64,000 bases of DNA from Diphasiastrum complanatum (taxonomy: Eukaryota; Streptophyta; Lycopodiopsida; Lycopodiales; Lycopodiaceae): contig CM055097.1 in the NCBI GenBank assembly GCA_029204225.1, positions 75,415,848-75,479,847 on the forward strand, in the 5' to 3' direction. Shown here piece after piece: positions 10,601 to 21,140 of the stretch. The notes under the pieces are model-generated. The model saw nothing but the letters and a program-made list of their open reading frames with translations. It had not been told where the DNA came from and ran no database searches. Position 1 is the first letter of the stretch, and every line of letters starts with the position of its first letter. The position numbers were made by a program, and so were the translations under genes.

Positions 10601-12149
10601 TGTGTATAGCGGAGCAGATCGCTCCCCCTTGTTGCACAGACGACTCAAAGTTGGTGATGAGATGCAACAAGGATACTGGATCTGGGAGTAGCTGCTGCTG
10701 TTTTTTCTGATGATTTGCTGATAGCTAGAGGAAGTGTTTAGATTATAGCTAGAGGAAGTGTTTTCATTTACTAATGATCAGAACTAACGGATCTATTAAT
10801 GGTAATGCATAGTATTCTGGAAAATCCTATCTAAGAAGGCCAGCAAATTGGCTGTAGAAGAGACTGCATCTTGTTATGTCCTCTTGGCAAATAAATAGGA
10901 TATGACAGTAACGTTGTTGTCCAGATCCAAATATATTCCAAACTTCTATTTGCAGAGTCTTGTATTTACTATTCTCTGTTTTGCTCTAGTAATCTAAATA
11001 TTTAGCACATGTCTACAACTTTTTGCAGCAAAGAAAAGTAGGAGTGAACTCACGTCTACAACTTTTTGTGGCAAAGAAAAATAGGAAAATTATATTTCTA
11101 TGCAATTGAAGATAACACAAAGATTTTATAAGACCAAAACGTTACACTTGTCTAGGCTGTGACCGTTCAAAAACATATTTGAAAATATTACATATAATGC
11201 ATAGTTGGTACATATTTTTATGCCCATTTTTTAGACTACTTAACAAGCAGAATGGGTGGAGACCCACTGTTTTCGACATAACCATTTCTACGACATTTTC
11301 AGGATCTGCTTCGTGGTTCACGGGGGATACAGATGGCTACGAGAGTGAAAGTCCCAAGTAAAGTTTATTGTATGTATAGGTATTAGTGCAAGACTCATAA
11401 ATATCTGGACATTTTGCGAAAGACTACTGTTTAATTTTGTAAAGTGCATGAAATAAAGACATTATTATATATAGTTTATTGTGTCGAAATGCATGTTTTT
11501 GAAAATAGAACAAATTTTAATATGCTTCAATTTTTTGTTATTTTATTCTAAATTTCAGTATGAAAAGTGACTTGCAAACCATGTCTTTTTTAAAGTTCAA
11601 AAAATTTCAATTTAATGTGCAAAATCGCCCTTTTTTGGTCGTTTTTCAAACATGTTTTATGCGTGTGTAAGGTGTTTTAAATTAGGGCACTGATAGCAAC
11701 ATATTTCTCTCCATGCACCAAAACTTGTATGCTAGATATTTCACCAACATTGTTTTTCCACTACCAATGCAAAAGTTTTTGATATGATGAAGATGCTAGA
11801 TGTTTGTATCATTAGAATGTTATAATTATGTGTTTGTTCTTGTGTCAAGGTAGTTGTTTTTAAATGTTCAAATTTGTGCTCTAATTCTAAATTTAGATAG
11901 TACCTGATCCAAAACTATGGGTCTCTTCTGAGCTTCATTATTTGTCAGTATTTCAATTTTAAGTATTATTTTTGGAAACAATATGTTTACAGTTTGGTTT
12001 CTTTGTTTATGCAATTAATTGTCTATTGGTATATTCAACTGTATAACTTTCAATGTCCATTGTCTTCTTCATATTTGATAATATTTCTCAAGATGCATTC
12101 AATGAAATCGATTGTTGAGTGTTGTTTCCACTTATAAGGTCTTTTTTAC
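10601..12149. other. Unassigned AT-rich interval
   Basis: No domain-bearing frame is visible. It contains a short duplicated phrase (tagctagaggaagtgtt, twice near 10720-10760) and one possible terminal exon listed separately. Confidence 0.4.
11303..11361 (+). CDS. Possible terminal exon, unidentified
   Basis: A polypyrimidine run and AG at 11301-11302 precede a 59-base stretch that ends in a TAA stop and reads GSASWFTGDTDGYESESPK. The composition (Ser, Asp, Gly, Lys-rich tail) and the strong acceptor-like context suggest a last exon of a host gene whose other exons are not recognised. It could equally be a chance open frame in decayed sequence. No family is recognised. Confidence 0.18.
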
Positions 12150-12510
12150 TGTCGCAGAGACCCGTGGTTGGAAGTCCATTGTCTTTTTGTCCGCTGGTCC
12201 ATTTCGGCCCCATTTACGGTTGACACTGTCCTACTGGGAGATCCACCTACTCGGGCATGTTCTTTACTTCACTTTTGGCTTTTGTGCAAATTGGCAGTTT
12301 TATGACTCATATGCTTGGCGCACAATCACACGGTTCCTCATCACCTCTTTCAGCGATGGCTTGTTTGCGACTTGCTGTAATTTTGCTATTGTTGTTTAGA
12401 CATATTGGACTGCCACCTTGTGTGGCGTGCTGTGAGTCCTATAGTTTTTTGTATAGTGCACCCCCTTCTAGGGGCTGCTTACTGTTTGGGCCTTTGGCTG
12501 CCGTTTAACT
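12150..12510 (+). pseudogene. 3' part of RT element C (D1)
   Basis: Matches 24280-24640. Broken frames give phrases such as RDPWLEVHRLF and PFTVDTVLLGDPP in the D2 copy. The D2 copy is preceded by CKFEEEFVEHLFFQ, which resembles the zinc-binding region (zf-RVT) found after the RT in plant non-LTR elements. An A-rich run (tttgcaaaaaaaaaa) lies about 50 bp downstream at 12556. The assignment to the same element as the RT repeat C is inferred from neighbourhood only. Confidence 0.5.
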
Positions 12511-12617
12511 TCTATACATGTATATTTGTGAATATATAATAGTATCGTTAAGCTTTGCAAAAAAAAAAATTCTATGGACAATAAAAATATTTTTCAACTA
12601 AATGTAAAAGTTTTTTG

Positions 12618-12738
12618 AGTGATGACCTTTTAACTTGTTTCAGCGACCGTAAAATAAAGGCGAGGCCATTACAATTATGTCATGACCTAACAACATCGCC
12701 ATAATTTTATGACCATCTAATCAAGTGCAAAGGTCACT
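12618..12738. repeat. 121 bp foldback (MITE-like), copy 1
   Basis: Terminal inverted repeats agtgatgaccttttaacttg and caagtgcaaaggtcact pair across the element. An inner pair around atggcga/tcgccat is clearer in the D2 copy at 24750-24870. No coding capacity. Confidence 0.65.
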
Positions 12739-12915
12739 TAAAAGACCATTCTCCAATGCATAATTATATATATTAAACTTGGGGTCAAATGCATAGACCA
12801 AAAGTTCATGACAATAGCCTACTCAATGACACATTTTCTGGCGCACAATACAATGAACTAGGTAACCCAATATATGCAATATATTGCCTATTGAAGGGAA
12901 TTTCAGAGATTATAG

Positions 12916-13283
12916 AGTTTAGGATTTCACTTAGTTTGAAAGATTGCATTAACTAAATTTTGTCACTTGTGTCGGTCAATTTACTTGAGTATTGTTTGCA
13001 AACGATTGGTCTTGTTAATGGTAGGAAAAATTGATGGGATTTGAATTAGATAAAATGCAAAGGACCTTATGGTGTAGTAGCTCGAATCTTATATTATAAA
13101 CCATATCATTTCAAATAATCATGAAATTGATTTGATTCATATTTGTGTGTCATATACAAAATCAATTGATTTTTGATTGATTGACTTTGTATATCAATAG
13201 GCATATAACCCAAGAATACTTGCAAGTTGCTCTTCACATATTTTAAGCAACAAGAAGAGCTAACAACCATAATTCATGTATGT
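12916..13283 (+). repeat. Block inverted between D1 and D2
   Basis: This block, from agattatagagtttagg to cataattcatgtatgta, is the reverse complement of 25018-25439 in D2, while sequences on both sides are collinear. It includes a hairpin-forming tatacaaaatcaattga / tcaatcaatc.. pair. D2 carries an extra partial repeat of the aagcaacaa-containing end. The block lies immediately upstream of invertase exon A in both units. Confidence 0.9.
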
Positions 13284-13287
13284 ATTT

Positions 13288-13686
13288 CAAGTTTTTGTCA
13301 GAGATTTTGTTTCAAGTGCACTAGCATGAATGATGAGTCGAATATCATAAGAATTTTATATTGAAAGCTCTTAGCTTTAGGCTTGGGAGAGAGCACAATG
13401 CCAACAAGCTTCAAAGTGGTACATATGATCCAATCCGCAAGAATGATGTTTTGAGAGCCGACTTTGAGGAGAGTGCTATTGGGAGAGTTACTTCGGTTGA
13501 TTCAAGATCTCAATGGATAATTTTTCTTCGTGCATACACAAAATCCATAAGTAATCATAATCTTGTAGATATGTCAGATTGTAGAGAGGAATGCATCTAA
13601 TTTTGTCCTTGTGCCTTGGAGCAGTATTTGACACATTTCTAACTTTGCCTTGTGCTTATGGCTATTGTATGGTCAATTGCTGGATG
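13288..13686 (+). pseudogene. Alkaline/neutral invertase (GH100) pseudo-exon A, copy 1
   Basis: With frame changes this reads [21 protein letters not shown], then [34 protein letters not shown], and FDTF. GH100 invertases that hydrolyse sucrose in cytosol and organelles have the block order [52 protein letters not shown]. Here several key aromatic positions are lost, for example SRSQWIIF in place of SGFWWII. A frameshift after SALA and a TAG codon where Gln precedes Trp are shared with the D2 copy. A GTATGT donor-like site follows the TGGATG end. The whole N-terminal exon is absent. It is a non-functional fragment. Confidence 0.85.
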
Positions 13687-14043
13687 GTATGTTTTGGTAA
13701 CTGCACCTTTGTAATCCATAGATAAGCTTTTTGTGGGTTTCACAACTCAGTTGGGTTCATGAATGCTTCTTTTAGATTGTGGCTTGTTTTTACTTGTGAT
13801 TTTGTCCAGCATTTTATTTGACATTTCAAACAAAAGACAAGTTTTTTTTTAATAATGTCATGCATAGGATGATTCTAACTGTCAAAAACCACAATTTTGG
13901 TTAGCTTGAACTTGGCTTGTTTCGAATTTACTTGTAACTATATTTGGTGTATTTTCTAATGTACTATGGTATTCTGATATAAATTGAAGTTTGTTGTTTG
14001 TTGTACTTTGAATTTTTTGTAGTTATGGTATTGTTGTTTGCAG

Positions 14044-14210
14044 CTGCATGCATCAAAACAACAAAGCATCAAATGTCCCAAAGAGCAATTGAGCAATGTG
14101 AAAGCCAGCTATCAAGAGATGGATGGCCTGAATATTATGATGAGGGCCTTGGCATTTTGTGAGTTTGCGAGTTTCTTTCTTGCCATGATTCAACAAAACT
14201 ATAGCACATG
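14044..14210 (+). pseudogene. GH100 invertase pseudo-exon B, copy 1
   Basis: A 167-base segment bounded by a TTTGCAG acceptor-like and a GTATGC donor-like site. In one frame it reads LSRDGWPEYYDEGLG (clearest in the D2 copy; here AIEQCESQLSRDGWPEYYDEGLG with breaks), matching the GH100 C-terminal motif with WPEYYD. Stops and shifts follow. The spacing to exon A (about 360 bases) and borders look like a normal intron, so this came from genomic DNA and not from a processed transcript. Confidence 0.8.
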
Positions 14211-14584
14211 GTATGCTACGTTTTTTATGCCACTACTTTAATGTTTATTATTAAGAATTGTGGTTTGGTACATAGTTAAAAATCCCATAATGAAATCCTA
14301 ACTAAGAAATTTTTTATTCCTTTTAGGCTCCAAAGATGACACACTGGCATGCTATGCAATGGATGATGTATGAGAACATTCTTAATATGCATCAAAGTGC
14401 AATTCAACACAAAAACAAATCTGCTTCATCGTCCCTTCCATCCCCACTTCTCTCTTCTTGCCATCATAGAGAATCAATGCTTGCTTCCCTCACACCCGCT
14501 TTTATGCTTGCATTCCAATTGTCCTTCAACTAGACGTACAAAGAGCTCTTAGACTGTCTTTAACATGTTTAGCTACCAACCTTT

Positions 14585-15437
14585 CTGCTATCTCTGCTTG
14601 GCATATTTTTTTGCTCTTTCCCCTTTAGCATTTGCCTCTTCCTCCTAAAGGTGGTGAAGCAAGTCATCAAGAAACTCGTTATAGAATTCGACATTTCAAG
14701 TGAGACGATTGGCAAAATTTACAAGAGGAGCCTTTTTTTCGTTGTAATGCACTTGTGGCAAAACTTGAGTTTATTTCTGTCTCAGACTCTGCATCCATTC
14801 CTATTCATAGTCATCTACGTCCCTGGGTTTTGCTTGGGCAAAGCTGTGAATTTTCTCATGTTGCTCTCGCCCTTGCTCCCTCAGTTTCAGTGATGCCTTC
14901 TTCTATTAATATTTAGGCACTAGAACCCCTTCATCCACATGCCAGTGATACACTTCCTTTGTTTGTGGAAGATTTTCAGCTTGACTTTGATCTACAACTT
15001 GCATACGTTTATTTTATTAAAGCTTTCTTCACAGTTCTCGCCTCTCAACTGGCGGGCCTTCAGGAATGGTCTTTGAGCACCTACGTGATTGTTTTTCTCT
15101 AGATGATTCTGCTAGTGTGTTTGATCTTCTTTTCCAGGTGTACTCATGCCTGTGGGTAGATTCCTCCTTCAGTTGCTCATATTTTAGGTGTCGCTCATTC
15201 CAAAAGCGTTTCATGCTCATCTTCTTTCGTTTCAGTTTGGATGTGCTACTCTTGGTGGTTGTGAGACTGTCATTCTTACTTTAAAAGCTATTTTGGATTT
15301 TTATTTAGATAGAGTAAGTTTACAAGTTGATGTTGCTAAATTTGCTTTCAGCTATGTTTCTAGAGTGGCTATTGGCTATTTTTCAAGAACTTTGTGGTGC
15401 TCAGAATGCACTAGTCTTGCTCATTCCTTTTGTGTGT
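14585..15437 (+). pseudogene. RT element C, copy 2
   Basis: Homologous to copies 1 (6123-6711, plus) and 3 (27447-28302, minus). It covers a longer part than copy 1 and extends into RT motifs: GGCETVI-like, a DVAKFAFSYVSR block corresponding to the QVDVANAFN..SR of RVT_1 enzymes, and a trailing FFKNFVVL. Many stops and frame changes are present. The element is a reverse-transcriptase-bearing retrotransposon, probably non-LTR; the clade is not determined. Confidence 0.75.
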
Positions 15438-15999
15438 TGCTTGTTTGAAATCTTTGAGCTTGCTGCCTACAAATCTTCCAAGATTATCATCATAAGGGTT
15501 TTGACAACGAGTGAATTTTTTGCAAGTTTTACTCTATCCATAGTTCACCGATCATTTAGCACATGGCGTGTCATGTAATATTAACTGCATTTTGTCTCTA
15601 ACTACAAGAAGATACTAACTATATACAAAAATTTCAATGGATTTCAATGTAAACAAACACGTCGCTTGTGAGAATCTCAATGTGAGACAACTTTGAAAAA
15701 GACATTGGCTGTCTCCACCCTAAACTACTAATAATCCTCTCGATGTCTCTTGGTTCGTGTCCACTTTCATTTTTTCTTTTTTGTCATGTACTAAAATTCT
15801 TTTCATTCTCCAATACCATAAAAGGTTGTGACACCATAGCATGAGCCAGTGTATCATGTGAATCATTCACAACCGTTCAACTTTCTCATGTAAAATAAAT
15901 TGTATAGTCTATATGATAATGCATATACCAAACTGTGTAGTCTATATGACAATTCAGGTATCAAGCTATCACTGTCATGAACAATATCCACTGTTATGC
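15438..15999. other. Unassigned interval
   Basis: Nothing recognisable besides the trailing end of RT repeat C and AT-rich sequence. Confidence 0.4.
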
Positions 16000-17260
16000 T
16001 ATGGACGAATTCCTTGCATCATACTTAGCTCCAATAAGGGCAGGTTCTCTAACTCTATTGGTGTATAAAGAATCGCATCAGTATCTTCATGGGGCGAAGT
16101 CTGAGTGATTTAGAGTTTTCCTTGACGCGATTCTGGCGAGTTGCAAACTCAGGTGATGTTTGGCAGAAACAGAATCACATGCAACAAATTTGTGGTAGAT
16201 AGTAGAAAGGGGCAAATTTTCTCTGTGAAAATCTTGTCATTGTCTTAAAAAGCACGGGCGAAGGAGTCGAAAACATCAGTATCCTCCGGTAATACAAAGC
16301 GCCTTTCCCACAGGGCCAAGGAACCGAATCCTTTATGGGCTGCAAGTTACCACGGATCTGTTCTAGTTATGCAGCATGCTTCATGAAAGTTTTGGAAAAG
16401 ACTTCTTGAAAGGTTACGGTACCTGTTGCTCAGGCCAAGAGTTCTTAATAGTTCAAACAAAATAAGATGTTAGATGCGAATAATTTTTATCATTCGTATT
16501 CAGGTTAAATGTTCAAGGTAAAGACAACATGTTTAGTTTTTGTAGAAGAACTCTGCCCTCACGGGGCGAGTTCCACTCTAATAAAACTAGTTCCGTTTGG
16601 TGGCTTTGGGAGGATCTCCTCCCAGGCTGTGTCGTAGTTGTATGGTGGTTCTTTATTGTTCGTGCTTTCAATTCTGTTGTCTATATATGGTGAATCTGAT
16701 GCTTACAAAAAGGATAAATTCTAAAGCTGAAAGGTACGATGTACGGACAACATTTATTGACTAAAGAAAAATTCAGTTGTCAAAGGTCCTCAAAGATTTA
16801 AGGCTTGTAACGCTAGTTGGTTGTATCTCATTGTCATAAACGCATCCTAACAAGAGGATTGTTAAATCTATATCGAACGGATAGGTTTTACTGGGCTGAG
16901 GATGAGGCAGGCAACTTCTTGGTGCAGAATCTGAATCCGTATATGTGACTCAAAAAATGGTGTATTTGGAGGCTGACATGAAGTTGGCCTACTCAGTTAC
17001 AATTCAAATTTAGGGGCGTAGATAGAGGAAGGTATTAATCTGCAACTGACTTACATGCTTGTTTCATGAATGAACATTCTTCCAGCTCAAATTATTCTTG
17101 GAACAGAAAACTATCTGTATTTGCTTGTAAGATTAGAGTTATGAAATGCTCATTGTTCGTCAGTTATGAAGGGCACATTTGCAAGTTCCGAATCACAGTC
17201 TTTTTCTCTTACCACAAGAAAGACATGCAATGTTCATGTTCTTGGAATGACTTCAAATGA
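16000..17260 (+). repeat. Diverged duplicate segment P1
   Basis: Ordered islands of similarity to 57000-58240 (P2): ccaataagggcaggttctctaac against ccgacaagggccagttttctaac, a ggcgagttgca island, the structured 16540-16660 island, a gtgcatc/gcgcatcctaacaag island, and aatttaggggc near 17010. Between islands similarity is low. The pattern suggests an ancient duplication, possibly of gene-flanking or intronic DNA. No open frame is conserved across both. Confidence 0.65.
16548..16623 (+). other. Two conserved hairpins, P1 copy
   Basis: Hairpin one pairs GAACTC (16548-16553) with GAGTTC (16568-16573). Hairpin two pairs GGGAGG (16608-16613) with CCTCCC (16618-16623) around a four-base loop. An AATAAAA lies between them. 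The same pair exists at 57584-57670 with a compensatory A-T to G-C change in stem one. It could be a structured RNA, a 3' UTR element or part of a short retroposon. Confidence 0.45.
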
Positions 17261-20200
17261 GCCTCAAGGCTACTGAAGATTGTGACACGGAAACATCAAC
17301 TGAACATGGTGCTTAGAAGAAATATAAAGCTTTGCTTTCAATAGATCACACATGTAACACTAAGTCATCAATACTTGATTTTCAAAACTGTCCCAGGTTA
17401 TTACTGTTCACAGTATCCAAGGCCACAGTTATAGCAGGGGATGTGTGTCTATCATTGGTTCTCTAATATTGAAAGCAAGGGTATGGTAACCACTTCCGCA
17501 GCATATCCAAATAATAATTGCAATATTGCCAGTCAACTTTTTCATTTTACTTGTTTTCAGTAAACAAATATTGTTAGCCTTAAATGACAGTGCTGAAATT
17601 TGATGTGCGTTTTGCACATCAAAGCCCATTCTGAACGTGTTTCAAGGGAAGAGAATATGGTGTGCGTGACACAGAGGGAAAAAAGTTGTCAAAGGCGTCA
17701 TTTTAACTGCAAGTCAGGCTTCACACTTCAAAATTAAGAAATATTTAAGTCGCTTTCATATTCCATGACTTTGTTTTATATGAAATTGTTTTTACAAGGC
17801 AAATTTTAGAATCAAACTGCATATGACGGGCATCAACTTTACTTGAGATCATTGTATGATAGGCCTCCCAAAATGTCAAATTTCGACAGTAGATTCCCCA
17901 TCAATTAAAGATAATACTACTCAACCCAAAGTTTGGGATTTTGCTTATGACATCTTTCCTGAGGGGCGTGCCATTCTATATTTGCTGCTTATGGATTGTC
18001 AAGCAAGCAAGCATGATAGGTGAGTTTGATAAAGCTCACTAGTGCACATGGAGCCCAAGTTTTGTTGTAAATAAAGGTCAGTTTTTCAAAGACAACTAAT
18101 ATGTTTTTAGCTCGATGTTACTGCTTGTGTGCAATGACTGGTCTTTTATTTATGTGAAAGACATCCAAGACTCAATATTAGTTGATTATCAACCATACTG
18201 TTGATTTGTGACTATTTAAGAGGGATGAGCCCCTCTGATCAGATACCTTTTGATAATTTTATGAATCTTACAAATTTTTGCTTGCTTTTTCAATGAAGTT
18301 TCTTTCTCACTCCAAAAGTATCTCGTGCATGTTATCTATCTTCTCCCTATCTTTCCAAGGACGTTGCAGGTTGAAGACTGCAAACTTGACATGTGGTTTC
18401 CTTGGCATGCAAGGGGATAATCTTAAATTTAAAAAAATGGATGTGCATTAGACCTCCTAGGTAATGATGAAATTTGGTCTAAAGTGGTGCCATTTTTTTA
18501 AGAAATTGAGTCAGCAGTAACATGAGCTGGTCTCTAACAATATACTTGAATCACATCCGTGATTAGATTTTGATTCCATATGACTCCTGGCTGCTTTTCG
18601 CATGCAGGTTAGGCAGACTCCAGTGGGATAAGAATAAGAAAATCAACACTAGTCTTATGGCCTTCTTTGTGAAAGTATGTGCTGAGGTCACTGTGCACAC
18701 TTTGGATGGGCTCCAATAGCAATTAACTTACTACTTTTCGGGGTTCTCGCATCCTATGTGATCAAAATTGCACCAATGGATTGGAGTTTGAAACATCTAA
18801 ACATGGGATGGGGGATTTCATTGACCTTTATAATTTTAACATGTGTCAGTGTAAGTTCTTGAGATGTGCTTAAAGTAACCTGCAAATCCTATCAAAGATT
18901 ATAATAAATTTCGAAGCCTGTGGCATTAAATCTGCTGACTTTTATAGATGATTTGAATTTCCACTGAACTCAAAACATCATGCCATTATTTTGTGAAAAT
19001 TTGAACTAGCTGATTGTGAACTTGAGATAATAGATGTCATAAAAATGGAGTTTAAATCTGACTAATTTATCTGGATTATGGCAATCCGTGCAAGTATTGT
19101 ATTGGTTTATGGAATTAATTTTGGAAATTCTGATAGGTTGTATTTGATGTGTTGGTTTGTTGTGCCCCTTAAATTTTGTTTTTGAAGTGTGGGTGGCAAG
19201 CTTGATAATGGATTATTTATGTCAGGATGCTTCATATTTTTATGGCGTATGCCATCTATGGCGCAAGAATTTTAAAAATTCTGTTGTATTTATCAGTCTG
19301 GACTCTGCAACTACTTGTCAACCCGGAGCGTAGCAGTTCCTTTGGTATGTTTGATGGTGGTGGTACATGTTTACATCTCGATATGCAAACTGATTTCAAT
19401 AAAATTCTGACCTCAAATGGATAAGTACCAGGAGGCAGGGCCACATTTTCTTGCAATGTAGGCATCTTAATTGTGGATGAAAAGACCTGGCTGCAGGATG
19501 TACATTGTGATGGTTTTTAAGCTAGCCAGATGGTATTATTCCGTTCAATTGTAGGCCATCTGGCAGCAAAAACGAATAAGATATGAGGTTTGTTGGTTTT
19601 CAAGGTTCAAACCAGGCTTGGCATTTGCAAGCTTCAATGCATGCATGTCAAAGGCCCCTCTTTGCCTTCCATAGAAAACCAAAAATTGTTTCAAGTGTCA
19701 ATTGAAAAGTAGTCCATAAGACACCTCACTTGAAAGGTTGTTAAAAGAAGTAAAGTCTTTTGGAAGGTCAAAGTTCTGAAGTTTCCTTTCAAAGTACATT
19801 AGGATCATATTGAGAGCAGCTCATAATTTGTTAAAAATTTTGATTGAAAGGTAAGTTGTAACCTTGAAACATGCATGCCATATGAAAGCTAAAAATAGAA
19901 GAATCCCCTAATGTTAAATGTACTTAGGCAGGTCGTATTCAAGCCTAATGCAATACATGGCCAATTAAGAGCGTTTACTTTTAAATGTTAGCGAATTAAT
20001 AACGCCCTAAAGTATTCACAAAAACCTTAGTGAGTTGAAATGCAACGAAGTCTTGACATGTACAAGAGGATCTAAGGGGTATTTTATGAAATAATCTCCG
20101 CTAGTTGCTCAATTGACAAGAGATTGTGTTGGCTGGTCATATGTAGTTGGAAGCTCTTAAACCTGGTAGTTGGGCGTGGCCTTCTTAGCCACTCTTTAAT

Positions 20201-20421
20201 TGGGTTAAGGCTGAAGCATTCTTATGAATAAGGCAGCCTAATCATTGAAAGTGGTATGCAATGATATCAATAACCTAGGTTGTTCAAGACTAGAGTGGCC
20301 CGTTAAAGGCTCAAACCACTAACCACGCACTTATCCCAACCAAGGCTAGTGCCACATGTTTTTTGGCCTGTCCCTTTTGCTATCTTCCCTCGTTTACATT
20401 TGTGAATCGTCACTTGGATGG

Positions 20422-20422
<1 letters not shown>
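17261..20422. other. Unassigned interval
   Basis: AT-rich sequence without a recognisable gene. Around 19611-19665 it holds about 53 bases that match 61475-61527 in inverse orientation, including a perfect 23-base core. Small open frames at 17429-17629 and 19227-19465 show no domain. Confidence 0.4.
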
Positions 20423-20470
<48 letters not shown>

Positions 20471-20526
20471 ACGGTTCTCACGGTCCCTATGCGGCCTAAA
20501 TGCTCTGGGTTAACCGCAAACCGCAT

Positions 20527-20586
<60 letters not shown>
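20423..20586. repeat. Twin TC microsatellites
   Basis: Two TC runs, 20423-20470 (one interruption) and 20529-20586, each followed by the phrase acggttctcac. The phrase and the run were duplicated together, with about 58 bases between the two runs. Confidence 0.9.
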
Positions 20587-20588
<2 letters not shown>

Positions 20589-20915
20589 GGTTCTCACAAT
20601 TTCAGTTCTCAAAAAATATAGCAAAAAACTAAATGGAGTCTTCTTCTCTTCTCGACTATGATCTCTAACATCACTAATGTATCACATAGACGTCAATTTA
20701 CAAATAGTAAAAAGTTCATGTTCTAGACAATAAACAAGGGACATGATTGAAATATAAATATAAACGGAAAGGGCTTGTGGGGAATCATAGATTAGCTTGG
20801 AGATGCCCTTAAGTAGGTGTTCGGGAAAGCCGACATAGTTTAAGAATGAAATCGGCATCTTTTTTCTAAAAATTGGCATGGCAAAAATTGTACAGGATTT
20901 TTTATGTCATAAATC

Positions 20916-21140
20916 TTGAGTTTTATAAGCGAAAATCGGCAAGAAAGAGCAGCTGGTCACTCAATAGAGACGGAAGAATTTGTTTTTGGAGGGAAACCTC
21001 ACTGCCCTCAAGTCACGCATGAGGTAGCACGTCTGGAAGAAGTTCTTGGCATCTGGTCAACCTCCCTGGAAAGTGGCTCATATGCGTCGTTCGACACACC
21101 AACTCGCAGTTCCCAACTCAGATTTGCCTCAGAGTTCTGA
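20916..21140 (+). CDS. Candidate C-terminal exon, unidentified protein
   Basis: A 74-codon frame ends in a stop at 21138-21140. Codons 20-74 look protein-like: a charged segment with FVFGGKPHCPQ, an amphipathic helix VARLEEVLGIWS, then a Ser/Thr-rich basic tail ending RFASEF. It is not low-complexity, and the local GC content is higher than the surroundings. No acceptor is assigned; the true exon may start downstream of the first Met. No family is recognised, and a chance frame remains possible. No homologous copy is seen elsewhere in the window. Confidence 0.35.
   Translation: MSFISENRQERAAGHSIETEEFVFGGKPHCPQVTHEVARLEEVLGIWSTSLESGSYASFDTPTRSSQLRFASEF

Larger units (their letters stand above)
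12150..14360 (+). repeat. Duplicated unit D1
   Basis: Homologous to 24280-26500 (D2) in the same orientation. The order is 3' part of RT element C, A-rich run, 121 bp foldback, an inverted block (opposite orientation in D2), and GH100 invertase pseudogene exons A and B. Similarity ends near the ggcatgctatgcaat motif in both. Shared coding lesions in the invertase part show that it was already a pseudogene when the unit duplicated. Confidence 0.85.

Noticed and set aside
14336-14533. 65-codon frame after the invertase pseudo-exons
   Set aside because: Only its first ~8 codons are shared with D2 and it does not match GH100 sequence that should follow; likely chance.
20363-20632. 89-codon Ser/Leu-rich open frame
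   Set aside because: Produced by the two TC microsatellites; the reading is low-complexity and the flanking codons have no motif.
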